This document shows positions 36,911 to 48,787 of a stretch of 64,000 nt of DNA, piece by piece (the first letter of the stretch is position 1; each line of letters begins with the position of its first letter). A program made the translations under genes and the position numbers. The DNA is taken from NCBI GenBank assembly GCA_947034885.2, contig OX344749.2, positions 39,709,682 to 39,773,681 of the forward strand, read 5' to 3'. The stretch comes from Thuidium tamariscinum (lineage: Eukaryota; Streptophyta; Bryopsida; Hypnales; Thuidiaceae). The notes under the pieces are model-generated. The model searched no databases. It was given only the letters and a program-made list of their open reading frames with translations, and had not been told where the DNA came from.

Positions 36911-37345
36911 TGGATTATTCTTACAATGTTCTCTGCCGCGGATTGATCCACCTCGGCCTCACTCGTCTCTCTGTTCCCCCATAACCACCTCCTCTGACCG
37001 AAAGAAAGAACGGGATGAGAATGTCGGAAACTGCAATAATGAAAGAGAGGAAGGAGAGAGGCTCCGAGCTGCGGAAGAAAGCTGCAAAAACTCTGAGAAC
37101 AGTAAGCAATACTAAAAAATCCTTCAGCAACGGGCTCTTCTGTGTCTCTGCGACAAGAGCAGTGTCTTCGCCTGGCAGAAGCACCACCGCCAGACAGCAT
37201 TGGTTCCGACGTGGACGGAACGTGGACGCTTCGTCCTCCCTTGTTCGTCCGTTCTCGTCGAGTATTCGGTGGCCTCTACAGAGCATCTCCACGAATCCCC
37301 GGCGGTATCTGTAAACGAATGTTCTTATATTTACATGGAATTTGA
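36911..37345 (-). promoter_or_regulatory. 5' flank of the TTC5-like gene
   Basis: A 430-bp block of much higher GC than the DNA beyond 37400, directly upstream of the start codon. It is the likely promoter and 5' untranslated region. An AATATAAGA box on the minus strand near 37323-37331 could be a TATA element. Open frames on both strands here have skewed Arg/Ser-rich composition and no counterpart I know. Confidence 0.4.
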
Positions 37346-39093
37346 CTTTGAAAGTATTCTCATTGGGCTTGCATGAAAAAATGACATGAAGTACACACAA
37401 GAAATCTAGTTATAGAGGTCAAAAGGCTTGAATTCCGTTGTAAGGTAAATGGCAATTTTAAAATATATTTAAAGTCTCCTCTTGACTTACGAAATCATGT
37501 TAAATTATTAAGTCAACAATAAATTTTCAACAAATTTTTAAGTTGCTAATGTATTCCATCACTTTACAATGAAGTATTTGGAAATGATTATTTGAGAATT
37601 TTACATATCATCACAAATTTTAACATTTGTCACATATCAAATTCTTTGTTTACAAATGTCTTTAATAAAGAATTTCAAGTCAAATCCTTACTATCAATCT
37701 AAATTTAGCCTTTGCATAATCATTTAAAATAAAATTGATCATTTTCAAGTGTAAAAGAATTAATTTTTTTGTAGATGTTGAGTTTTTCAATATTTTGGTT
37801 GAAAAATCAAACTACTATGATTTTTTAATATGCATAATGTATGTATAAAACTATATTAGTGAGATCAAACGATAGAATGATTTGGAATCTAGGCTAGAAA
37901 TGAAGATAGTGAAAAATTGTAATTTGTAATTTGACTCTAATATTTATTCTAAGAGAAAAAATGTAATGATGTATATACCATACCATGCAATGTGGATTTT
38001 AATATATGAATTTTCAATTGGATAACTTTAAGAAATTTTGGAAAAATCTAAAATTATAAATGGAATAGAAACACAACTATTGTGAGATTTTTAGTTTTTT
38101 AATTAAAATTTAAAAAAATTATGAATATTACAAAAAATTGACAATGTAATGGAACTAGTATCCATTTTGGGGATACCAGATAGACCTTTAAGAATTAAAT
38201 TTTGCACAATGTCACAATCCACAATCATATTCACATCCATGTGAATAGTCATATTTTCATCTAATTAAGTTTTATCCAGATTTTTGGAAGCACTATTGAG
38301 TTTAAATGTTGTATCTAACAAACTTAAGAAGATGACTACATTTTTAAAAAATGAGGAATTGTTGCAAATGTTTCAAGAGTCTAAATGTACTATTTGTAAA
38401 GATGTTTTTTTGAACTATTTTATTTTTTTGATTTGTTAATAAGCTTAAAGTGATATAAGTCTAATATACTATGTTTTGAACTAGTACAATTTTTTTGACT
38501 AAAGTTCAAAAAGTAAATGATGATAGCATGCCGTGAAATATTGTGATGAATTACCATGATCATTACAAGGTCATCATTACAAATAACAATGATTTATTGA
38601 AGCCATTAGAGGCTTACATAAACCACATATCTAGTATATACTCAATCATAAGTGACCACTTCCACATCTACATCATTCAACGCTTCTAATGACTTTAATT
38701 ATTCAATTAGATTAGAAGAAAGTTGCTAATATGTGAGCCTAGTATGAGTCTAGGCACTTCTATTATAAACACCTTCTATGGTTATAGGGTTCATATGTTA
38801 TAGATATGTATGTTACATGCACCTTCAATAGTTGTAAAGTGCTTATTTATACTTAGGCTTAAGGTCCATAGGCTCATATTTCTAGTTTTTTATGCTAGTG
38901 TTGTTGATCACCATCCTATTTTACAACCTTTTGTTTTGGTCCTCATAAAGCTTAAGATAGAGCTAACACAAGGGAATTGACCTCAATCTTGGATAATCAT
39001 GGAGATCAATTGTAATGTACCTCAAACACTTTTTTAAAGAGTAATTGAAGGATGTTTGGACTAACCATAAATTGAATGTGGCTAGTGTATGTA
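37346..39093. other. AT-rich intergenic DNA
   Basis: No gene or paired ends recognised. Confidence 0.45.
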
Positions 39094-39963
39094 TTAACCC
39101 CTAAAGGACTAAGCTACTTTCTTCTAGTAGTATAGAAATTATGGACACATACATGTAACTAGAGATTTTATTATTTTTGTTTCAAATTTTCACACAACAT
39201 GTGGACAAGGAACATCTTTAAGGAACATCAATAATTTTCATAAGTTTTGAATAGATAGTTAAAAAAGTTATTGCATGATATGGTGTTTCTTTTTCAACTT
39301 AGGCAATCTAGGCAGATTTGAAAAAATAATTTTATTTTAAATAAGAATTTAAAATTGATTCACGAGATTTATATATATATAGAGAAAAAAAAGCTTTGAA
39401 TCATTTGATTTTGATTAATGAGATTAAAGTTACAAAGAATTTTAGTTTATGAATAGTTATCAATTCTATACTCTAAAATAAACTTTGCAGTCTTTTATTT
39501 GACTCAATTTTAAATACTTTTGAAAAAAACATTTGATGTAGATTTTTTTATTATAAAATTATAACCATTGTCATTAACGTTTTTCAATTTCAAAAATAAA
39601 TTCTTAACAATTTAATATATTGAATGATTCACTATTTCTTTCTACTTACTATTTCTTTCTTGTATGTTGTACAATTCAAAATGATTTGAAAATTTTCAAG
39701 CATCTATCCAACTTGATTTGAAGAATGAATGCAAAGAAGCACCTACAACATGAAAATTTTCTCATACAAATGTGAGCTTGTGAAGTGCAACTAATTGGAT
39801 TTTCACAAGGCCAAAAATAAGATTTTGGTTAGTTCAAACACTAATATCTTGCAATTTACAAAGTAGATATTTCTAAAATTTCTTTCAAATCTTTTCTAGG
39901 AAGTGTATTATAAGATCTTACATTTGTATGTCTCAAAAAGGTTATCTTTCAAAAGTTTGGTAT
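39094..39963. mobile_element. TTAA element, truncated copy (inverted relative to copy A)
   Basis: Starts TTAACCCCTAAAGGACTAAG, as does the full copy at 59553, and follows its interior (CACACAACATGTGGACAAGG; GTTATTGCATGATATGG). After 870 bp it stops at the tip of a CACTA-type element, leaving about 90 bp missing compared with the 958-bp full copies. I could not find the missing end after 41642. Confidence 0.65.
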
Positions 39964-41642
39964 CACTACAAGAGAGAGGAGTGTTTTAAGTATAATCCTA
40001 GTAGTATAGTCTTTTAAGTAATGACCTTTAAATAAGTTTTTTAGTAAAATTTTATTAAAAAAACAGTTTTCAACTACCAAGCAACAAGCATTCAACTAGT
40101 GAGCAATTACATTGCAATTAGTTTTCAAGTACTATAGGAGAGGGCTCTAAAATTGAGCAGGCATTTTCAACCGTCCAATAGGGGCTATCAAATGGACACT
40201 TGAATTGTGGGAAAAGAATTGTGGATTACAATGGACCTTGATAAGATTTGTTTTTACTTCTTCAATGGATGGTTTAAGAGCCACACTGGGTTCATTTCTA
40301 ACTAAGTGGCTAGGTGTTTACTAATTTAATTCAAAATAAGAATTCATTGTTCAACTACCTTCTTACAAGTATTGAAAAAATCTGAAATAAAAATTAATTC
40401 AAGCATTCATTTCAGATTTAGAAAAGGATGCTTTTAGAAACCATTTCTATTGCTTTATACATGTTGCAATGCTAGTTTTGAACAAGCTGTGGATTATTTT
40501 CAAACTATGCATGGATGGGTTTCTAAGGGTCTATGATCACAAATAGGGACGTATACCAGATTGTGTTTGAAAATTCATAACTAATTCAATAATGATTCAA
40601 AAAATATGAAACGACTTGTGTTAGATACCTCATCTAATTTTTTTTATTGAAAAATAAACTAAAAATATTTCTATCCCAAGAGATACATGAAAAAGGCACA
40701 TCAGCTCTTAAATGATCACTTTTTGAGCCTCTTACCTTAGGCAATTAGCATTTAACTAATGAGAAAATATAGTGCAACTAGTTTTCAACTAGTGTGTGAC
40801 TAGAATTCAACTAGTGATCAACTAAAGTACAACTAGTTTTCAACTAAAGTACAACTAGTTTTCAATTAGTGAGCAACTACAATGCACCTAGTTTTTAACT
40901 ACCATGCGACTAAAATTCAACTAGTTAGTAACTACAATGAAACTAATTTTCAACTACTGTGCAACTAAAATTCAACTAGTAAGCAACTATAATACAACTA
41001 AGAAATAGCTAATATACAATTAGGAAATGACTAGGATTAAGTCTTATATCAATTGTTCCATATCAACTATAAAGAGTACCATTAGGTTAGACATATAAGA
41101 ATTATAAATTATAGCATTCTTATATATATATATATATAATGAATTTTCATATTGAAAACGGGATTGAAAATCTAATATTTCTATACTTTGTACATTTTTA
41201 CAATTTGTAGATGTGAATTTTTTGGAAGTGGTGAAATCTATTAATATCAATATTTGGATTGCTAATCTAAAAAGAAAAAAGATCTAAAATTCTAAAATCT
41301 ACAAATCATTTGAAAATCTACGAATTTACAAATCACAAACAAGTCACAAAAAAAATTGCCAATGAGTCGCAAACAAGTCGCAAAGAATTACAAATGAATT
41401 GCAAACCAGTTGCCACAAGCAAGATCTACATTGGCAACCATGTCAAAAGAATTCATCGACGAAGTTCTATAGAGGCTATCGGATGGAAAACAACCTTGCC
41501 GCCTTTTACAACTACTTTATAAATACTCCCACTTGTCCATTGCAACTATGATCTCTAGATTGTCACCTAGTTGTAAAAATCCGATGCAAGAACAAAACTA
41601 ATTGCCTATGCTAGTTGCAAAACTCCTTATTTCCTTCTAGTG
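39964..41642. mobile_element. CACTA-type non-autonomous transposon, about 1.68 kb
   Basis: The left tip CACTACAAGAGAGAGGAGT and the complement of the right tip, CACTAGAAGGAAATAAGGAGT, are similar over about 20 bp. The internal zone holds many degenerate copies of CAACTAGT/GCAACTA in mixed spacing, resembling the sub-terminal transposase-binding repeats known from En/Spm elements. No transposase frame exists. Its left tip abuts the broken end of a TTAA element. A 3-bp target duplication is not visible (TAT left, ATT right). Confidence 0.6.
40737..41035. repeat. Cluster of degenerate CAACTAGT repeats
   Basis: Units such as TTTTCAACTAGT, GTGCAACTA and ATTCAACTAGT recur every 15-25 bp, about 15 times. 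They lie inside the CACTA-type element and are probably its sub-terminal repeat array. Confidence 0.65.
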
Positions 41643-42948
41643 ATTGACCAAGGAGTACAGACTTAATATGTGTCTAAGATAAAAAAATTTGAAGGAAGGA
41701 CTCTAGTTTATATAGGAAAAAAACTAAAGGGATCCACTAACTATAAAAACAAGGCTCAGGGGAGATGAGAGCACTAAATTTTTTGCAATAAGGTTCAATA
41801 AGTAGTTTGTAAGTAGTGTCCAATAAATAAATCTTACAAAATGTTTATTGTGCCATTCAAAGAATGTTGCAAACTATAGAGTGCAATTGACATTTTTTTG
41901 TCTTGCATACTAATATAGAGTGCAATTTCAATCAAGCACACCAAATATTAGTTTAAAAAAACAAAAATTTAATTTTTGGTGAATTTTTTCATTTAATTTT
42001 CTTGATTTTACATGATAATTCTTTTTTAAACATTGGTGATGAATTCTTGAATTTGATTGAGGACATAAGTAGAAAATATGCACACTCATATCATACCTTC
42101 ATTAAAATATAAAGAAATCTATTTTACAAAATTTAGTTAGTCATATAATACCTCACAATAAATTCTTTATAAATTATATTTTTGTTACTCAATGGAATTT
42201 TTTTTAATATGAAATATTTGGGTATGGATGTTCCTTACAATATCAATGCAATTGAATTAAAAATCATCACCAATAAAATTTTATGTAGATCCTTGAAAAT
42301 TCACTTAAAAAATTCAACAAAAATAGAATGTTACATTTTTGAAATTGAAATTTGGTATGCTTCATTGGGATTGTATAAGAATTCAATATTAATTAAGCAA
42401 GATGAAAATTTTCAATTTTTTTCTAACCTATGCAAAAAAAATGGAATGGCACAATTTGTAAGCACTATAAGAAAACTGTGTTTTTGGTGTCATTCTCAAA
42501 AAAACATACCATGTTTTTCGAAATGTCATACATTTTGTAATTAAATCTACAGAAGTATAAATTTTTTGTAATGTCACAGAAAACATGTGTGGCTAAATTG
42601 GAGAACAAGTAGATGTCACCATAGACAAACATGTCTTTAATGATGTTTAGAAAAACAAGTTCATATTCTTTGTGACATCCAAAAGAAAATAGATTGCCAT
42701 GTTAGCAAGAAGATTATTTTGATTATAGATAAATTAGTAAAAACTTCTACGGTCAGTGGTAAAATTTTGACTAAAAGTGAAAAATTTAGGGAAAGGGTAG
42801 CCACATGGCATGTTTTGCAAAAATAAAAGGAATGGATGAAAATAAATGGTCTTTATACAAATGCAGTTGTAGGAACTAGAAAGAGAGACAATCCATATGG
42901 GATATGCAAATGAACAATAGTGTTTAAAGTGAAATGTCAAAGACAACA
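41643..42948. other. AT-rich intergenic DNA
   Basis: The longest frame (120 codons at 42182-42544, plus) has Ile/Asn/Lys-heavy composition expected of random AT-rich DNA. No gene recognised. Confidence 0.45.
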
Positions 42949-43020
42949 TCAAGATGTCTGAAAAACATCAACATGTCCAAAAAAAACATTGACATGTCTA
43001 AAAAAACGATGACATGTTCA
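42949..43020. repeat. About 20-bp imperfect tandem repeat (ACATGTCYAAAAAAA)
   Basis: Four units of the type CAACATGTCCAAAAAAAACA follow each other with substitutions. Confidence 0.6.
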
Positions 43021-45640
43021 ATGGTCAAATTGCCACATTTTAATTATCCCATATCTTTTGTCTCGCTATGGGTTAAGAATAGATATAAGTATAATCTCCA
43101 TCCCCTTCATTTTCATCAACATTTAATGAAGTAATTTTTTTACTTTGCCATCAAAAATTCTCTAGAAGGTTTATGGTAAGTTTTCTTCAATTTGTTGAAT
43201 TCAATAATTTTGTTTGTTCATTTTGTTTTTTAATTTTATTTCAAATACTCTTTTTCTCACTTGGAGAGTATGTACCAAGTGGTATTTAATTTGATGTCTC
43301 AAAAAATGTCTAATTTAACTCTCAGATAACACCATTAAAATTTTCAAATGATACAAAAGTGTACTAACAAAGCATGCCACATCATCACATTTTGGGGTCT
43401 ACGTTAGCATAATTTGGACTCCTCATCATTTTTTTTCAAAGTTCACATTACAATTTTGGTCAAAATGATTTTGGATGAAAAATTATCCTCTGTGGTACTA
43501 CTTGTCCCCAAAAGAGCTTATGTGACATTTAAGACCCCTCCACATGTAGCCCTTTGCAAACCTTGTAAGATAGTGTTTTATTTGATGTAAAAAAAACCAA
43601 ATTCAAACGCATCATTTGAAATTTTGGCACGTTTTTTGCCCATCTTTTATAATGGATTTTAGGTGACATCAACGTTGATCCAAATCCTGTCAAAGGTGAC
43701 ATTTTATCATGTTTTTCTAGATGTCCAAAAAATCACTTGTTTTTTATAGAGAAGATTATTGGACCCTATTCTACATCCATAACTAACATTGTCTAAAATG
43801 CAACACTTATGTTTGAACCAAAAAACATCACCAAAAAAAAATTGATTACACATGTCAAGATGTATACAATCAATATATGATGGTCTATGAGCGCCTAATG
43901 TTAATATTTAATACATACAGAGATAGTACTTTGAAAATTCATATGTTCTTTATAAGGTGTCCTAATTATACATGGTAAAATTAATTGGAATTCTCTTTCA
44001 ACTACTAATCCAAGATAATGAAAATTTTATATTTAATAATAATAACTTCCTCAGTTCTAATTAGAGGTGATTATGGGTGCACATACTTTACCTCGAGGGA
44101 TTACAAGAATTATACTACAATGATCAATTCTTAAATTATGATAGTCTCTAATCAAATCAAGAGGTTCTAATATTGTGTTGTTCCATATGACAATGGAATG
44201 ACAAGAGAATTATGACTTATAGAATGGTTGAATACACCAACTTTGAGATTGAGGGCTACTTTACACTCGGAGGCCAAGCCAATTTGCCATACTAAAGGCA
44301 TTAAATGTTTTTTGGGGGATTAGAAGACTATTTAAGGCTTGTTCCTAATGCTATGAACAATCAAAATAAAAAATTAATTGATTCAAAAAATTCAAAATAA
44401 TAATAATTTTCTAATTTTTAAAATATTATTATCTCATGTGGCAATCTCTGTACCATGGTTAAAAGGCTGAAATCAACCCCAATCTTATTACACCCAAAGG
44501 CTGAGCCAATTTGGTGGTTAGAATTTTTTATTTCAAAAAGACATGATCTAACATGGCACAAACATTGCACAAGCTCCTTGAATTGGGTCCACAAAAAATG
44601 GAAGGCCAATGTTAGATTTCAATTAAAAGAATTTATCCCATAAATTTTTTTTCTCCAACAAATTTGATTCTTTGGATTTTGTACAATTAACCTCAAGGGA
44701 TTGGCTTGGCCTTTAGGTGAAATGCATCCTTGAAATTGCAACCCCTCTCTTCCTTGTTTCTAAGTTTTTCTTGAATTGGCCCAACTTCTTAGCCTCAAGG
44801 TCTTTACATATGGGAAAATTGGCCCTTGTTATAATCTTATTCTAATGCGTAGTTGAGACCAACCTTCAACCCATAAAAGGGGCTAAAGTTTTGTGCAATT
44901 GGCTTGGAGAGGAATTAGCCCAGCCTCTAGGTATAAAGCATCCCTGAAATTGAAGAGGCACACAAATTCAAAGTAATGCGGAACACATTACAAGACTGAA
45001 GACCACCTGCAACTTAAATAACAGCTCCAACTACAAAAGGTTTCACTAAATCTCAACTGAAACAACAGATCACTGAAAATACCGTAAACTACCGTATCCA
45101 CCACTCCTCATCATCCTACTGATCACCATTGTGTCCGAGTCAATTATTGAAAAATAGTGCGATACTTTACCCCATCTGATTGTGAAGTAAAATCCAGGAT
45201 TATAAAACGGATCCCTCAAATTAGTCAAATTCCGTGAAGTTGACACAAGTATCACCGTACTTACAAATTGCAACAGCCCATACTACAAAAGATGGCCCCC
45301 ATTGCCAAACCTGCAACGGGACCTTCACACTTAGGTGACTGAGCATGCTGAGCACCAGTACTTGCAATGCGATATCCACTTCCACTTCAAGATAAATTGA
45401 TAATTCAAGAACCATTATCGACTGGTTTTCGATTTCGACGCATCCCCATGGTATGACCTCGATTTCAACTGTGAGAACCTCAGCTCACTTATCAGAACTT
45501 GTCTAAATCTTTACATGCAGAATCTATGTGAGCAGTGTTATTCATACAAAATATGAACAGAAGCCCATTTCAAAATCTGGGAACCGTGCGGGTTCTCACG
45601 AAACGGTTACACAAAAATAATAAGTTTTGATGAAGGTTGG
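43021..45640. other. Intergenic DNA, 2.6 kb
   Basis: Contains a diverged direct repeat: GGGATTGGCTTGGCCTTTAG with GCATCCTTGAAATTG (about 44698-44738) and GAATTAGCCCAGCCTCTAGG with GCATCCCTGAAATTG (about 44911-44954). Sequence after about 45000 is more balanced and may be 3' flank of the SRP72 gene. No other gene seen. Confidence 0.45.
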
Positions 45641-45714
45641 TAATCATTAGTTCTCCTGTACTGTACAGTTCAAAAGAAGAACGAAACCCACTTCAAAAGC
45701 TAACTAGTGATAGA

Positions 45715-47847
45715 CTAGTGGCGGCCCTTTTTTTTTCCCCTATGAACTGGAGGAATAGGTTTCGGGATCTCAGCAGGTGCATTGGCCTTACTACCACCTA
45801 CGGACTTACCCGAGTCTGCGCTCGGTCCACTTGACGCAGCAGCATTCAAATCACTAGCCTTGTCTCTTGAAACTGACCCTTGGGATCCCCTAATAGGCGC
45901 CTGGTTTCTTTTACCTTTCTTGGGCCGGTAAGAGGACCGCTCCTTCCTTGGCAACCATCTTTCAGGATCAGGCGGTGGTCCTGGGTTAGCAGGATCGAAG
46001 CCCTTGGGATATAACGGTTTTCGTTTGCGCTTCTTCTTAACCTTGGCGTTCTCGGACCTGTCCTCCCCCGCCTTGTCTCCAGTTTCTTCAACAGCACGTC
46101 CTCTCTTCACATTGAGTGACCAGGGGGGTACCTTCTCCAAAGCCTCCACATCCAAGCCAGACAAACCTCCCAAAGCTGGTAGCTTCTTCTCATACTCGGC
46201 AGCTTTGTCAGGATTAGTATAAGCATAACTTGACACTAGCCCATGCAAGGCTTCGGATCTGACCACAGGAGACGGACTCTTCATAAGTCGTTCATACAAC
46301 TTTGCCGCTGCCTCCATGTTGTTGTGTTTTAATTTGAACGCTGCTGCCTCTTGCAATATAGTTTCCAATATGGAACTCCGGTCGTCATCACCCATGTAAG
46401 AATCCCAAAATTCAATTGCTTCATCAAACACGGCCTCTGCACCTTTCACATTTCCTCCTCTCCCTTTCAATGCAACTAATGTGGCAATCATACCTGGTTT
46501 ATGTCTAAGAGATGTAATTAGTTCCAAATACTTCGCAGCTTGCAGATAATTTCCAGCTGCTGCAACAGCTTGAGCTCGAACAAAGTGTACATTCGTTCCA
46601 GCTTCCGGATGTTTTTCAGCGAAATCTGCCAGCAACTCATCTGCCTTCTGAGCTTTACCTTCCTTCCAAAGCAAAGAAGAAAATAAAACCGCAGGGACAG
46701 CACTGTCCGGGAACGTCTTCGACAATAATGAAGCAAAATCCCGTGCCTGATCCAACTTATTCGAATGCAGCAGTAACAAGCATCGATTGAAGCTGAGACC
46801 TTCTTTCTGACGCACCGAAAGCTTATACTCCAAATTCTCGGCAAATTGAAGCTTCTGACCTGCATCCTTCTTCTCCAGCAACTTCTCTGTCTTTTTCAAA
46901 GCATCGAACAGGTCCCTTGCACCTTTAAGAGCTATCAGGTTGTTAGTAGCAACTGCAACCGATGGCGGGTCAGCCGGCTTCTTCTTCAAGATAGTATTGT
47001 AGCTCTCCAAGGCCTCATCAACGCGCCCTTGCATCTGTCGCACATAAGCAAGTTGCACAGAGATGAAGGCGAGCTCGCCTTCCAGGTCTTCTTCTGGTAC
47101 ATCCTCCTCTATCAAAGCCTCCTGCCCTATCCGATGAGCCAGTTGAAGTAGCTCCTCCGCTTTGGCATAATCCTCCTTGTCAATCACCGCGCATGCTGCA
47201 TTGTAAGCAAGCTCAAACCCAGTGCGAGGTTGAACTTTCAACGTTTCCATCAGCGAGGGAACTTCGGCTGCCCTGCCGCCCGCAACGAAAGCGGCCACGA
47301 TATTCGTCTTGACATCGTTGGCCACTTTGAATTGCTTGAACAAATTCTCGTAGCTCGTGATACACTCTTTCAATTCTTCCTGTCGCCATAAGATTTGCGC
47401 TTCCAATTGCAAAACACTCGCAGTTCGCTCCAGGCCCTTCAACGCGGCCAGTGCTTCCGAAGGCTTACTACGCCGGTACAAACAATACGCCTTCTCGAAA
47501 GAAAGATTCAGGGTCGGGGTTTTGGAAGTCTCAATCACCTGCAAGGCGGGCAGAATCTCGGTTTCGTTGTTCGCGTCCTGGATCAGCGCCACCACCTTAC
47601 ACTGCTTCGCCTCCACACAGTCCGGTTCCAGAGCCAGAATCTGATCCGCGACCTTCACGATCTTCTTGTAATCGTACGCGCGGACATGCTGATCCAACGC
47701 CACGAACAAATCGTCCACCGTCGGCCCGGACGGCTCCACCGCAGGCTCCTTCTTCAAATCGCCGGCTGCGGGCGCCTTCTTGATCGGCTCCTTAGGTGGC
47801 GGAGCCTTGCCCTTCGCCGATGCATTGGCTTTACTTTTCTGCCCCAT
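45715..47847 (-). CDS. SRP72: Signal recognition particle subunit SRP72, intronless, 710 aa
   Basis: SRP72 pairs with SRP68 on SRP RNA in the cytosolic particle that targets ribosomes with signal peptides to the endoplasmic reticulum. A Lys/Ala/Pro-rich head (residues 1-40) is followed by a long helical TPR array (about 42-560; DQHVRAYDYKKIVKVADQIL, LSFEKAYCLYRRSKPSEALA, ELAYNAACAVIDKEDYAKAE). A basic segment at 604-647 contains KKKRKRKPLYPKGFDP and PDPERWLPRKERS, the conserved SRP72 RNA-binding signature, with Trp631. The tail ends in HRGKKKGRH. Length is close to the family norm (about 650-700). The whole frame is a single exon with an upstream leader containing AAACCCTAA motifs, common in plant translation-related gene leaders. 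The other long genes here have many introns, so the lack of introns is noteworthy, but the frame is intact. Confidence 0.95.
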   Translation of the reverse strand: MGQKSKANASAKGKAPPPKEPIKKAPAAGDLKKEPAVEPSGPTVDDLFVALDQHVRAYDYKKIVKVADQILALEPDCVEAKQCKVVALIQDANNETEILPALQVIETSKTPTLNLSFEKAYCLYRRSKPSEALAALKGLERTASVLQLEAQILWRQEELKECITSYENLFKQFKVANDVKTNIVAAFVAGGRAAEVPSLMETLKVQPRTGFELAYNAACAVIDKEDYAKAEELLQLAHRIGQEALIEEDVPEEDLEGELAFISVQLAYVRQMQGRVDEALESYNTILKKKPADPPSVAVATNNLIALKGARDLFDALKKTEKLLEKKDAGQKLQFAENLEYKLSVRQKEGLSFNRCLLLLHSNKLDQARDFASLLSKTFPDSAVPAVLFSSLLWKEGKAQKADELLADFAEKHPEAGTNVHFVRAQAVAAAGNYLQAAKYLELITSLRHKPGMIATLVALKGRGGNVKGAEAVFDEAIEFWDSYMGDDDRSSILETILQEAAAFKLKHNNMEAAAKLYERLMKSPSPVVRSEALHGLVSSYAYTNPDKAAEYEKKLPALGGLSGLDVEALEKVPPWSLNVKRGRAVEETGDKAGEDRSENAKVKKKRKRKPLYPKGFDPANPGPPPDPERWLPRKERSSYRPKKGKRNQAPIRGSQGSVSRDKASDLNAAASSGPSADSGKSVGGSKANAPAEIPKPIPPVHRGKKKGRH

Positions 47848-48040
47848 CGGACATCAAAGCTCCACTGGAGCCGTGACAACCACACCAAAAAGAACGTAAT
47901 CTAAACCCACCCTTACTCCCGCAAGAGTTTCTTCACACGACGATCACGAACACACGACCTCAAACCCTAAAACCTCCTCTTCCTCGACCATCAAGACCAC
48001 ACAACCCCAAACCCTAATACCTCTAAGGTTGTCGTTGTGG
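47848..48040 (-). promoter_or_regulatory. 5' flank of SRP72 with AAACCCTAA-type motifs
   Basis: The plus strand reads CAAACCCTAAAACC and CCAAACCCTAATACC at about 47961 and 48005, two telo-box-like copies close upstream of the start codon. Such boxes are known in promoters of plant translation-machinery genes. Their activity here is inference. Confidence 0.45.
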
Positions 48041-48473
48041 AATTTGGAGAACATCCAAGACAGTTCAGATACACTTGGTTTCTTTGATCAAAGAATAGTG
48101 TGAATGAAGGCTAATGAAAATAAATCACCAATATCACACTGGTAACTTTGTAAATATTTTCCTTAGAATCTTGTTTTTTGTTTTTTATTTAGAGACTAAT
48201 GATTTCATTTGTTGCCTAGTTTTTTATGGCATGGTTTGTGAAAATTCTAAGTTTATTTTTTAAATCTAAAGACTAATGATTTCATTTGTTGCCTAGGTTT
48301 TTATGGCTTGGTTTATGAAAACTCTAAGTCTATTTGTGCCAACCAAAATCAAATTTGTATGAACTTTTTTGCTCACTCTTAAGTTTAGAAAAGTAACACT
48401 TAACTTGAAAGGAAAAGATTTTAGTAGATTTCAAGGTTTGAAATTCCAAAAAAATTCTTCATACATCTTCCAT
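48041..48473. other. AT-rich intergenic DNA
   Basis: A short direct duplication (GACTAATGATTTCATTTGTTGCC at about 48196 and 48270 shares 20 or more bases) is the only structure seen. Confidence 0.5.
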
Positions 48474-48787
48474 TATGAATGCTAGGGGAGGACACTTCCC
48501 GTTTTTTAATAACCTACGTGCGGCGGAATATAGGGTACATTTAAATAATCTTAGGTAAAATTTATAAAAAATTTACATATAAAATAGGGGACATTAAAAA
48601 GGCAAAGTGTTTTAAAAATAAAACAGGGATGATAATATGGCTGATTTTTCCGCTTTATGGTAAAATAGGGGCTCTTTTAATGTTGCCAAGTAATGATTAC
48701 AAGTAATTGATAGCCCCCCTAAAAATACCCCACCGCCACACATGGGTCCCCCAAATATACAAGAAGTGTCCTCCCCGGGTATGAATG
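48474..48787. mobile_element. hAT-like MITE with 8-bp target duplication
   Basis: The element (48482-48779, 298 bp) has inverted ends CTAGGGGAGGACACTTC and CCCGGGGAGGACACTTC (complement), and is flanked by TATGAATG at 48474-48481 and 48780-48787. An 8-bp duplication with a YAGGG-like tip fits the hAT superfamily. Non-coding. The intact duplication suggests a fairly recent insertion. Confidence 0.8.

Noticed and set aside
36591-37115. 174-codon plus-strand ORF opposite the first exon and 5' flank of the TTC5-like gene
   Set aside because: It lies antisense to a well-supported coding exon and its composition (Arg/Ser/Thr-rich) looks like a shadow frame.
36921-37400. 159-codon minus-strand ORF upstream of the TTC5-like gene
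   Set aside because: Overlaps the start region in another frame, shows no domain or family features, and is best explained as leader sequence.
40737-41035. CRISPR-like repeat array (CAACTAGT units)
   Set aside because: Units are degenerate, irregularly spaced, and lie within a CACTA-ended element in a eukaryotic genome.
42182-42544. 120-codon plus-strand ORF
   Set aside because: Ile/Asn/Lys/Phe-heavy composition as expected from random AT-rich DNA; no motif or neighbour support.
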